NCBI RefSeq assembly: GCF_018860345.1
Contig: NZ_JAHKPJ010000021.1
Span: 57,173-121,172 of the forward strand
Source: Psychrosphaera sp. F3M07
Lineage (GTDB): Bacteria > Pseudomonadota > Gammaproteobacteria > Enterobacterales > Alteromonadaceae
Length of the DNA stretch: 64,000 nucleotides
Reading direction: 5' to 3'
The notes below the pieces were generated by a model. That model saw only the letters and a program-made list of their open reading frames with translations, ran no database searches and was not told the DNA's origin. Shown in pieces: positions 55,237 to 63,544 of this stretch. Within the stretch, counting starts at the first letter, position 1, and each line of letters opens with the position of its first letter. The translations under genes and the position numbers were made by a program.

Positions 55237-56517
55237 ATGAATTTTTCATCTTTAGATTTAGCCCCAGAATTGCAACAGGCAATTGATGCATGTGGTTACA
55301 GTAAAATGACGCCTATCCAACAGCAAGCCATTACCCCGGCTCGCAGAGGTAAAGATGTATTGGCGAATGCTCAAACGGGTACCGGTAAAACCGCGGCCTT
55401 TTCAATCCCAGTGTTACAAAAATTAGTAGATAGACCGCGAACAACAGACTCTAAACGACCGAGAGCATTAATATTAACGCCAACACGTGAATTGGCAGAG
55501 CAGTTAGCTCAGACTATAGGTGAGTATGCTCAGTTTTTACCGTTTAACGTGACTGCCTTGTACGGCGGCGGAAAAATGAGTGGCCAAGCGGCCAAACTTA
55601 AAAAGGGTGTCGATATATTAATTTCTACCCCTGGGCGTTTGTTAGAGCATATTGAAGTTTGTAACGTTGATTTATCTGAAGTTGAATTTGTTGTGTTAGA
55701 TGAAGCCGATCGAATGCTTGATATGGGTTTTATTACTGACGTACAAAAATTAATGAATTTTACTGCTAAAACCCGTCAAACCTTATTATTTTCAGCAACT
55801 ACCTCACATGCGGTTAGTGAATTAGCTAAAAAGATTTTAAAAAATCACACAGTAGTCAGTGTGGCAAAACAAAATGTTACGGCCGATACCATTGAACATG
55901 TTATGTATCCGGTTGAGGAGCGTCGTAAGGTTGAATTATTTAGTGATTTACTAGAAGAGTTTAACTGGTTCCAAGTATTGGTTTTCACCAGCACCAAAGA
56001 ACAAGCCGATAGATTGTTAGCGTCATTACAATCAAAGCGTATAGAAGTTGCGGTGTGCCATGGCGATATTAAACAAGGTGCAAGACGTAGAGCATTAGCG
56101 GATTTTAAATCGGCCAAAGTACAAGTGCTTATTGCAACAGAAGTTGCAGCTCGCGGCATCGATATTCAAGGTTTAGATTGTGTGGTTAACTTTAATTTGC
56201 CTTACTTACCAGAAGATTACGTCCATAGAATTGGTCGTACAGGTAGAGCAGGTAATAAAGGTCGCGCAATTTCGTTTGTTAGCCGTGAAGAAGAGCAGGT
56301 TGTAGATAAAATCCAACGTTTGATTGGCACGAAAATCAAACGTATTTCTAGACCTGGTTATGAAGTGAGTAACAGAAGTAGCTTACTTAAAAATATTGAA
56401 TCGCAAGTAAGACCTAATAGAGCAAACAAAGCAACAGAAACTCAAATTGAGCGAGTTGGACGATTTAAAAAAGGCCGTTTAGGCGGTGTGGTAAAAAAGA
56501 ACAAACCTGCTAAATAA
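55237..56517 (+). CDS. rhlE: DEAD-box RNA helicase, RhlE-like
   Basis: A 426-residue ATP-dependent RNA helicase. In order it shows the Q motif (Y-S-K-M-T-P-I-Q-Q), Walker A A-Q-T-G-T-G-K-T, P-T-R-E-L-A, D-E-A-D, S-A-T, and in the second RecA lobe V-A-A-R-G-I-D-I and H-R-I-G-R-T-G-R-A-G. The C-terminal 60 residues are basic, as in RhlE. Probable roles are ribosome assembly and cold-time RNA remodelling. A second RhlE-like gene lies at 61138. Confidence 0.88.
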   Translation: MNFSSLDLAPELQQAIDACGYSKMTPIQQQAITPARRGKDVLANAQTGTGKTAAFSIPVLQKLVDRPRTTDSKRPRALILTPTRELAEQLAQTIGEYAQFLPFNVTALYGGGKMSGQAAKLKKGVDILISTPGRLLEHIEVCNVDLSEVEFVVLDEADRMLDMGFITDVQKLMNFTAKTRQTLLFSATTSHAVSELAKKILKNHTVVSVAKQNVTADTIEHVMYPVEERRKVELFSDLLEEFNWFQVLVFTSTKEQADRLLASLQSKRIEVAVCHGDIKQGARRRALADFKSAKVQVLIATEVAARGIDIQGLDCVVNFNLPYLPEDYVHRIGRTGRAGNKGRAISFVSREEEQVVDKIQRLIGTKIKRISRPGYEVSNRSSLLKNIESQVRPNRANKATETQIERVGRFKKGRLGGVVKKNKPAK

Positions 56518-56669
56518 CACCAATTAGCTACGTTATTGGCTGTATTCGAATGAGTACGGCCAATTAATGAATAGTTATGCGAAATTTCCGAATCTTCATT
56601 ATTTCTTATAATATTTAAACCTCAAAGATTCTATTGATACTTAACAAGTTTTTCCTCTACTATAGCCTA
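56518..56669. other. Intergenic leader to MITE-like element
   Basis: AT-rich sequence between the rhlE-like stop and the element. No gene is seen. No strong terminator follows the helicase gene. Confidence 0.3.
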
Positions 56670-56932
56670 ATACCAATTCTATTAAGTATTCAATCACTCA
56701 GCGTCATATCAGAGCTTTTAGTTCGAGACGTTCGAATGCAGTAATACTGGACGTCTTTCAAATTCGAGCAACAAAGAAATAGAAGCTCTGAATGACGTCT
56801 TTGATGGGACTAAAAGGTATTAATACGGCTTCACAAGATTTTGACGTAGGATAACTATGCCTTCTATCTTGTTTCTTGTCTTAATACCTTTTAGTTCCCA
56901 CTGAGAGACAGAATGCTTAATAGAATTGGTAT
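56670..56932. mobile_element. MITE-like element with 17-bp terminal inverted repeats
   Basis: The perfect terminal inverted repeats are ATACCAATTCTATTAAG (56670-56686) and its complement (56916-56932). The 263-bp interior has no gene but is highly self-complementary. CGTCAT(A)TCAGAGCTT near 56702 pairs with AAGCTCTGAATGACG near 56774-56788, and GGGACTAAAAGGTATTAA near 56807 pairs with a copy near 56881-56899. This is the layout of a non-autonomous transposable element that folds into a cruciform. It ends about 40 nt before the ribosome-binding site of the next gene. No clear target-site duplication was found. Confidence 0.8.
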
Positions 56933-56981
56933 AATAACAAGACTATAAAATTTAATGTCTACGCTATCAAGTGAGGGAAAA

Positions 56982-58106
56982 ATGAGACGAGCTACATCAA
57001 TTATCCGCAAACATCGCGCGGCTGAAAAAGTATATGTATCAAGCAATTCACGTGACAATCAATACATTCTTGCAGAAATGCCATTAACCGATAAATTATT
57101 AGAACTCGTGGTTGGTGATGTTGATTTAACAAGTAAAAGTCCTTACCAAAAGTTTTATCAAAAACTATCTAAAATTGCGTTTGAAGTGATTGAAAAACAC
57201 GGTATAGAACACGCTAACTTTGTTGCTAATAGCCGTCTTGTACGTGTTCGTTATAACGACGAACAGCAAGTGATACATACAGCACAACAATCATTTTTCT
57301 TTTATAGTCCTAAACATAACAGTACCTTTAAAGGTTACTTTGACGGCAGCAAACGTTCGAATAAAGTTAAGTTTTTATTTTTAGCCACAGGTGATGAGTT
57401 ACGAGTTCACTCTGCAGAATTTCATAAAAAAATATATGCTGCGGTGCAAGAGATCTCTGAACGAATTGGTTTGGAACCGGGTGATTTAAAACTTAAAGAT
57501 CACCAACATCTTACTTTCGATATTTATGCGAAAGAAAAAGGCAATAAAGGCACGATTACTCATACCTTCAGAGAAATATCAGACCGATATACACGTCAAG
57601 GTCACCCAATTGAAGGTGATCATACAACCATTACTTACGCTGTAGTTAACATTCCAATGGCCAGACGTTTACTAAAAGGCGTTGATATTGATTATGATAA
57701 CAGCTTACCATTTGAAGGTTTTTATCAGAATTTTGAAAAGGTATTTAAAGATGCAGCTATCAAACATGATGTGAAACATGCCGCTATGATCGCCAATGGG
57801 TTGTCTCCAATTGTTCGTTATGACGAAACAGAAAAAGCGATTTTAAATGGTGAATTAATCTCGTTAGGTTTTAACCCTCACAAAGAAGAAGGCAGCATTG
57901 TATGTCAGTGGGAAGGGGATAAGTTAGTAGATAACATTCGACTGGTCTTCTTTGCCGTAAATGCGGATGAAACCAACAATACGTACGGTAAATTTGCTAA
58001 CCAAGTTATTGATGCCACTAAATCATTAACAGAACAGTTAAACTGGAAAAAATCGAAAGATGAAGTGGTGATGCGATTACATCAACATATTGTTAGAAAG
58101 GTATAA
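56982..58106 (+). CDS. DUF3083 family protein
   Basis: A 374-residue soluble protein of a family largely confined to Alteromonadales. It appears to contain two related halves: K-F-Y-Q-K-L-S-K-I-A-F-E-V-I-E-K-H-G-I-E-H-A-N-F-V-A-N early, and F-Y-Q-N-F-E-K-V-F-K-D-A-A-I-K-H-D-V-K-H-A-A-M-I-A-N late, suggesting an internal duplication. The ATG at 56982 is chosen because GAGGG lies 6 nt before it; an upstream ATG at 56955 has no ribosome-binding site. Function unknown. The MITE-like element lies directly upstream and must form part of its leader or promoter region. Confidence 0.78.
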   Translation: MRRATSIIRKHRAAEKVYVSSNSRDNQYILAEMPLTDKLLELVVGDVDLTSKSPYQKFYQKLSKIAFEVIEKHGIEHANFVANSRLVRVRYNDEQQVIHTAQQSFFFYSPKHNSTFKGYFDGSKRSNKVKFLFLATGDELRVHSAEFHKKIYAAVQEISERIGLEPGDLKLKDHQHLTFDIYAKEKGNKGTITHTFREISDRYTRQGHPIEGDHTTITYAVVNIPMARRLLKGVDIDYDNSLPFEGFYQNFEKVFKDAAIKHDVKHAAMIANGLSPIVRYDETEKAILNGELISLGFNPHKEEGSIVCQWEGDKLVDNIRLVFFAVNADETNNTYGKFANQVIDATKSLTEQLNWKKSKDEVVMRLHQHIVRKV

Positions 58107-58149
58107 GGGTACTTTTTACACTCATTTTTGATAATACGAAATCGTTTTA

Positions 58150-58180
58150 AAAACGGCACTTTATATAAGTGCCGTTTTTT
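58150..58180. terminator. Bidirectional rho-independent terminator
   Basis: AAAACGGCACTT (58150-58161), loop TATAT, AAGTGCCGTTTT (58167-58178), then further T's: a perfect 12-bp stem between convergent genes. The T tract runs into the stop codon of the EAL gene. Confidence 0.9.
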
Positions 58181-60471
58181 TATGCGAAGGCTTTGTGGTC
58201 TTGATTGTCTTGCAAAAATGTATGCAGTTTAGCAACCGGTAAAGGACGGCTAAAGTAATACCCTTGTATCTCCTGACAACCCATGTCTTTTAATATATTT
58301 AAATGTTCGAGCTCTTCAACACCTTCTGCAATTAAGGTCAGTCCTAAGTTTTTACCTAAGTCGACAATGGCACTCACTATTGCTTTATCAGCTTCATTGG
58401 TATTTACATTAAAAATAAACGACTGGTCTATTTTTAACTTATCAATAGGGAACTGTTTTAAATAACTTAATGAAGAATAACCGGTACCAAAGTCATCAAT
58501 AGATAACATTAAACCGACGGCTTTGAGTTTATGTAATAAATCAATGGTGTCGGACTCGTTATACATGATCACACCTTCTGTGATCTCCAGTTCAATGTTT
58601 TTAGCGGGTACTTGAGTAAAGGCTAAAGCACCAACGATCATGTCGTAGAAATTTGGGTGTTGGAATTGTTGTGGCGATATATTGATGGCGACAACGATAT
58701 CTTTATAACCTTGATCGATTAGGTATTTAGCTTGTTTACAGGCATTAATAGTGATCCACTCTCCTAACGGAATGATTAATCCTGACTTTTCAGCCAAAGG
58801 TATAAATTCGGCTGGGGAAATAAACCCGTCTGGTGTAATCCAACGAATTAAAGTTTCCAATCCAACAATTTGACCATTTTGAATATTTAATTGAGGTTGG
58901 AAATATAATTCTAACTCTTTGTTACTTATTGCAACCCGCAGTTGCTCGGTCAATGCGAGCTCTTTTGAAATGGTTTCACCTAGCGGTTGAGAATAAATAA
59001 TTAACGATGAGTGTTCCGTTGCAATGGCTTGATCAAGCGCAATATTTAAACACTTAATGATACTGCTTTTATCTTTTGCGTGTTCAGGAAAACAACAGAA
59101 TCCAAAATCTAATTCGATATGTTTTGCGTTGCAAAACGCTTCACGTTCAATTTTAGTTTCTATTTGATGCACTATTTTGTGTAAACGTTCAGTGCAAAAG
59201 TCGGCTTCTATAATAATAGAAAACTGTTTTTCAGAGGTTTTATAAAAAGTGAATGGGTAATCATCAATAATATCATTTAACAAAGGTTGCAATAACTCGG
59301 CAACTTCTTGTAATACTTTGCCCGTTTGCTCTATCCCTAGCTGTGATACTAACTTACTGTAATTTCTTACCTCAATGGAGCCGATTACAAAGTGAGCGTT
59401 AAGCTCACATTGATCGTTTAAAATTTCATAAAATTTATTTTTGTTATACAACCCAGTAGATTGATCGTGATAGGCCTGATAATTCAACTTATCTTCAGCC
59501 AGTTTTCGCTGAGTAATGTCCGATAAATGCAGATCCCAAGTTTCCATATCTTCTAGCCAATGAATTTCACAATCAAGTGTTTTGCCACCAATGATGAATT
59601 CAAAACGTCGATGGGGTTGTTTGCAATTTAATATATGTTGTTGTGAAGTCATTACTTGGTTTTTAAGAGATTGATAAAAAATATCATCACTTAAATTTAG
59701 AGCTGTAATCAATTTTTTCGTGGCTGGATTGGAAAATACTAGGTTATTGTTTTTATCTAAGCTAATGATTGGATTTGGGTTTCGTTGAGGGAATAAAGCT
59801 AAACGTTTATTTTTCCCCGACACCAAAATATAGCTCTTAATATAACGGCCAATAAAAGTGGCTAATACCAATATCAAAACACTGTAAGCTAATACAATAT
59901 ATGAGGTTTGAGCCAAATTTTGTTTAGTATTTGTATACTGCTGCATAACACGTTTGTCGGTGTCTGCGGCGATACTTTGGACAATAGGTTTGGTTTGCTG
60001 ACGATACATAGAAAACATTTCTAGATGTTCTCTTGCAGTATCCCATTTACCGCCTGCGCCAGATTGCATATTTTCATCGAATATTGCCGCAAGATCTGTA
60101 ATTTTCTTCTGTGTTTTGGATAAATCAGTAATTTGTTGCGGGGCGACGTTGTGTTCTTGTAGGTCTTTTAACAGTTGATTAATATTTAATGAAGCTTGTT
60201 TGAAATGCTCACTATATAAATCACTATCTTGGTTGGCGTAATATTCATTTAAATACAACTCTTGTTCGGTTAACGACGAGTCTAATTTTTGTAGTTGACC
60301 AAAAATAGGGATCTCATGTTCAATCAGAATTGACGCACTGCGTTCAATTTTATCGGTTGAGTAGTATACAAATGCCGATAGTAAAATGCCGAGCGATACA
60401 ATAACGCCATAAATACGGTTTGCATTGCGTTGTAATGATGCGCTATTGATTTCCAAGTGTACTTTTCCCAT
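58180..60471 (-). CDS. Membrane EAL-domain phosphodiesterase with degenerate GGDEF
   Basis: A 763-residue protein. Two membrane helices (about 19-37 and 191-208) bracket a helical periplasmic sensor of about 150 residues, like a chemoreceptor four-helix bundle. A PAS-like domain (about 225-335) and a GGDEF-type domain (about 340-500) follow; its signature is replaced by T-S-E-K-Q-F, so it is likely inactive as a cyclase. The EAL domain (about 512-755) has E-T-L-I-R-W, N-I-S-P-Q-Q-F, E-I-T-E-G, D-D-F-G-T-G-Y, K-I-D-Q-S-F and A-E-G-V-E, consistent with an active phosphodiesterase. Confidence 0.88.
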   Translation of the reverse strand: MGKVHLEINSASLQRNANRIYGVIVSLGILLSAFVYYSTDKIERSASILIEHEIPIFGQLQKLDSSLTEQELYLNEYYANQDSDLYSEHFKQASLNINQLLKDLQEHNVAPQQITDLSKTQKKITDLAAIFDENMQSGAGGKWDTAREHLEMFSMYRQQTKPIVQSIAADTDKRVMQQYTNTKQNLAQTSYIVLAYSVLILVLATFIGRYIKSYILVSGKNKRLALFPQRNPNPIISLDKNNNLVFSNPATKKLITALNLSDDIFYQSLKNQVMTSQQHILNCKQPHRRFEFIIGGKTLDCEIHWLEDMETWDLHLSDITQRKLAEDKLNYQAYHDQSTGLYNKNKFYEILNDQCELNAHFVIGSIEVRNYSKLVSQLGIEQTGKVLQEVAELLQPLLNDIIDDYPFTFYKTSEKQFSIIIEADFCTERLHKIVHQIETKIEREAFCNAKHIELDFGFCCFPEHAKDKSSIIKCLNIALDQAIATEHSSLIIYSQPLGETISKELALTEQLRVAISNKELELYFQPQLNIQNGQIVGLETLIRWITPDGFISPAEFIPLAEKSGLIIPLGEWITINACKQAKYLIDQGYKDIVVAINISPQQFQHPNFYDMIVGALAFTQVPAKNIELEITEGVIMYNESDTIDLLHKLKAVGLMLSIDDFGTGYSSLSYLKQFPIDKLKIDQSFIFNVNTNEADKAIVSAIVDLGKNLGLTLIAEGVEELEHLNILKDMGCQEIQGYYFSRPLPVAKLHTFLQDNQDHKAFA

Positions 60472-60553
60472 CTCATCTAACCGTTTAGTATTTGAGCCTC
60501 AACTTAATAAGACCGTGTGTTTAAAATAAAATTACAACGCAGTGAACAAAACC

Positions 60554-60581
60554 AATAAAACCAGCGTAAGCTGGTTTTATT
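60554..60581. terminator. Terminator downstream of hpf
   Basis: AATAAAACCAGC, loop GTAA, GCTGGTTTTATT: a perfect 12-bp inverted repeat between the hpf stop and the start of the next minus-strand gene. Confidence 0.85.
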
Positions 60582-60605
60582 AAATCAATGTTAGTGGTTA
60601 ATTCA

Positions 60606-60968
60606 CTATTGAGATAAATTCAGGTTTTGAATATGCTCATGAGTATGATCGGGTTCAACTTCAGTAACATGATCATTTCTGATGGCTTGTTCTATGCCTT
60701 TTTTATCAGATAATACACGATGAAGTTTTTGTACCGCACTGGTTACCGCTTGAAACATGTCGTCTTTGGTTTCTTTAATAGTGACTTTTTGAGAATGAAA
60801 TACCGTATCCATTTCAACCATGGCAACTTTTTTGTTGTCGATTGATAGAATAACGTTAACTGCAATGATGTCTGGGAAGTGCTCGCTTATTTTTGTAAGT
60901 TTTTCAGAAGTGTGTTCTTTGATTGAATCTTTGATTTGTAAATGGTGACCGGAAATATTAATTTTCAT
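60606..60968 (-). CDS. hpf: Ribosome hibernation-promoting factor (short form)
   Basis: A 120-residue HPF/RaiA-fold protein. It begins M-K-I-N-I-S-G-H-H-L-Q-I-K-D-S-I-K-E-H and has the usual beta-alpha-beta pattern with a D-D-M-F-Q-A-V segment. It lacks the long C-terminal dimerisation domain of long HPF, so it should bind the 30S decoding region as short HPF or YfiA (RaiA) does. The C-terminus is His-rich (D-H-T-H-E-H). It is not next to rpoN/ptsN, the usual hpf site, so the YfiA-type role is an alternative. Confidence 0.87.
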   Translation of the reverse strand: MKINISGHHLQIKDSIKEHTSEKLTKISEHFPDIIAVNVILSIDNKKVAMVEMDTVFHSQKVTIKETKDDMFQAVTSAVQKLHRVLSDKKGIEQAIRNDHVTEVEPDHTHEHIQNLNLSQ

Positions 60969-61137
60969 AAACTACCTTAGTACAAATGTAACAGTGGAAA
61001 AATTAAAGCTTACATCTTTATATTAGTCAGAATTGAATAAGATGCAATGACTAAAACAGATTAAATAAATTAACCTGAAAAACGATTGGTTTATTTGGTA
61101 AGATCTTGTTTTGGTTAGAATATGAGCGTTTCAAATT

Positions 61138-62400
61138 ATGTCGTTTAACACTTTAGGTTTACACTCGTTATTATTAGATGCGTTAACTGAAACTGGTTAT
61201 GATACTCCAACGGATATTCAAGCTGAAGCCATCCCTCATATTTTAAATGGGGTAGATGTGATGGCCGGTGCACAGACCGGCACAGGCAAAACCGCCGCGT
61301 TTACTTTGCCTATTTTGCACAAGTTACTACTATCTGAAGACGACGGTTCCTCAAATGAGTCTTCAATTAAAAGAGTCAAAGCACTTATCCTTACACCAAC
61401 CCGTGAGTTAGCCCAACAAGTTCACAAAAGTGTAAATACGTATGCCAACAAAACAACTCTCAAAACGGCCTTAGTGTATGGCGGTGTCAGCATTAAAAAT
61501 CAAATTGATGATTTACAACAAGGTGTTGATATCGTTATTGCGACCCCAGGACGTTTATTAGATCATCTTTATAATCAGAATATTAGCTTAGAGCATGTTG
61601 AATATGTGGTATTTGATGAAGCCGACAGAATGTTAGATATGGGCTTTAAGGACGAAATTAGCCGCATCACCAAAAAACTACCTAGTGTTAGACAAACGTT
61701 ATTATTTTCTGCCACCTTTGATGAGTCCATTTTTAAACTAAGTAAACGTTTATTAAATGATGCGGTATTAGTTGAAGTTAACCAACGTAATGCCGCTGCT
61801 ACCACAGTTGAGCAAGTGGTTTACAATATTGATGCAGACAGAAAACGTGAATTGATATCTCACTTAATAGGCTCAAAAAACTGGCATCAAGTGTTAATTT
61901 TCACACGTACAAAACAAGATGCGGATGCGTTAGCAAAAGAGATGAAACTTGATGGTATTAAAGCAGAATCAATTCATGGTGATAAATCGCAAGGTGCAAG
62001 AGAAAGAGTTTTAGAACAATTTAAAACGGGCACCATTAGAGCCTTAGTAGCAACGGATGTTGCGGCGCGTGGTTTGGATATTCAAAACTTAAATTACGTG
62101 ATCAATTATCAATTACCCTATATTGCCGAAGATTATATTCACCGTATCGGCAGAACAGGCCGAGCAGGTAATCAAGGATTGGCTATTTCCTTATTAAGTG
62201 TTGGTGAAGAATACTTGTTGGAAGAAGTTGAAGCTGTGTTGGATACTCGATTGTTACAACAGTGGTTGCCCGGTTATGAGCCTGATTTAACTAAGAAACC
62301 GACGAATAACCGTAAAAACACTAAAAGTGCACAAAAACAAAGAGCTGGGCGCAGAGCGGCAGGAAAACGAACTGGCAATCGTTCACAGGCTAAAAGATAA
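61138..62400 (+). CDS. DEAD-box RNA helicase, RhlE-like (second copy)
   Basis: A 420-residue DEAD-box helicase with all core motifs: Q motif (Y-D-T-P-T-D-I-Q), A-Q-T-G-T-G-K-T, P-T-R-E-L-A, V-F-D-E-A-D-R-M-L, S-A-T-F, V-A-A-R-G-L-D-I and H-R-I-G-R-T-G-R-A-G. The tail is rich in Lys, Arg and Asn. It is clearly paralogous to the gene at 55237, but differs by a D-D-G-S-S-N-E-S-S insert near residue 70 and in the tail. Divergent from hpf across 169 nt. Confidence 0.87.
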   Translation: MSFNTLGLHSLLLDALTETGYDTPTDIQAEAIPHILNGVDVMAGAQTGTGKTAAFTLPILHKLLLSEDDGSSNESSIKRVKALILTPTRELAQQVHKSVNTYANKTTLKTALVYGGVSIKNQIDDLQQGVDIVIATPGRLLDHLYNQNISLEHVEYVVFDEADRMLDMGFKDEISRITKKLPSVRQTLLFSATFDESIFKLSKRLLNDAVLVEVNQRNAAATTVEQVVYNIDADRKRELISHLIGSKNWHQVLIFTRTKQDADALAKEMKLDGIKAESIHGDKSQGARERVLEQFKTGTIRALVATDVAARGLDIQNLNYVINYQLPYIAEDYIHRIGRTGRAGNQGLAISLLSVGEEYLLEEVEAVLDTRLLQQWLPGYEPDLTKKPTNNRKNTKSAQKQRAGRRAAGKRTGNRSQAKR

Positions 62401-62476
62401 CATACTGTTTAGCTAACAATCGTTAATTAGATAGATAGAAATAAATTAAAAATTTAACAAATTAAGGTAGTGTTTC

Positions 62477-62842
62477 ATGTTTGATGTCAATAACAAACCA
62501 AAGGGCTTAGTAAGAATTTATCGGGCGACGTTAAATTCTGCCAGAGCATTTAAATGGTTGTTTTCTAACGAATCTGCGTTTAGGCAAGAGTTATTATTAT
62601 TAGTCTTGGCTGTGCCAGTGACTTTTTGGTTAAACATCACGATTACACAACAAATTATATTAATTCTGGCTGTATTATTTGTCATATTCACTGAGATAGT
62701 AAATACCGCAATAGAAGCGGTTGTAGATAGAGTTGGATTAGAAATTCATCCGTTGTCAGGTTTAGCTAAAGACTTAGGGTCTTTAGCTGTCGGTCTTAGT
62801 TTGATAATGGCTGTATTAGTTTGGATCGCGGTTTTAATTTAA
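62477..62842 (+). CDS. dgkA: Diacylglycerol kinase
   Basis: A 121-residue small integral membrane kinase that phosphorylates diacylglycerol to phosphatidic acid, recycling lipid from envelope synthesis. It has three hydrophobic helices (about 36-52, 54-72 and 98-118) and the family motif E-I-V-N-T-A-I-E-A-V-V-D-R-V-G-L-E-I-H-P-L-S-G-L-A-K-D (residues 74-100). The length matches E. coli DgkA (122). Its 3' end overlaps the convergent Nudix gene by 9 nt. Confidence 0.93.
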   Translation: MFDVNNKPKGLVRIYRATLNSARAFKWLFSNESAFRQELLLLVLAVPVTFWLNITITQQIILILAVLFVIFTEIVNTAIEAVVDRVGLEIHPLSGLAKDLGSLAVGLSLIMAVLVWIAVLI

Positions 62843-63352
62843 TAATTCTTTCACGATCAATTCTAACAAAAAGGTTTCTCTTTCAATGGACATACCTTTT
62901 TTGTCGCTGTGTTTGATGGTTTTTTTGTTGTGATTGATGGCCTCATGAATATTTATCCACTTTGGGCTCATGCCGTTGTTAATTTCATGGGCTTCAAACT
63001 TAGGTTCAAGTAAGACTTCGTCAATATTGCAGAGGAAGCAATAAGACTCCATATGCACTATATCGTAGTCTGGTTTATACCAAGGACGAAATTCTTCATA
63101 TAAGCCAAATTCTTGAATGTTTGTCACATTCTGCGCACCGGTTTCTTCTTCTAATTCACGTATTAATCCGGATATTACATCCTCACCTTGTTCTATGCCG
63201 CCACCGGGTAAGCTGTAGTCATGATATCGCTCTGTGTATAACAACAGAATATTTTGACCATTTAATACGATAGCCCGTGTGGCTTTACGGTTAAAACTTG
63301 AAACATGAATATCTTTAATATCGGGATGAACTGAGGATTTTAATAAACGCAA
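62834..63352 (-). CDS. Nudix hydrolase
   Basis: A 172-residue protein. The Nudix box G-G-G-I-E-Q-G-E-D-V-I-S-G-L-I-R-E-L-E-E-E-T-G (about residues 50-72) is complete, with the R-E-x2-E-E catalytic helix. The family cleaves nucleoside diphosphates linked to another group; the substrate is unknown. It converges on dgkA with a 9-nt overlap of coding ends. Confidence 0.87.
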   Translation of the reverse strand: MRLLKSSVHPDIKDIHVSSFNRKATRAIVLNGQNILLLYTERYHDYSLPGGGIEQGEDVISGLIRELEEETGAQNVTNIQEFGLYEEFRPWYKPDYDIVHMESYCFLCNIDEVLLEPKFEAHEINNGMSPKWINIHEAINHNKKTIKHSDKKGMSIERETFLLELIVKELLN

Positions 63353-63544
63353 AATGAATAACTCTAATCTGGTAGTGAAGTTTCATAAGAAACAGAAACT
63401 TGTATATGAAACACAAAATTAAACGGGGAGTTTATCAGTTACGAGTATTAAAATTAACTTTTGAATTTAATCATCCCTTTACAAGGCCATTCAGTAATTT
63501 ATTATTCTGCTTATAAACATCCATTCATCTATTAAGAAGTTTAA

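Noticed and set aside
56955-56981. Upstream ATG as start of the DUF3083 gene
   Set aside because: It lacks a ribosome-binding site, whereas the ATG at 56982 has GAGGG at good spacing.
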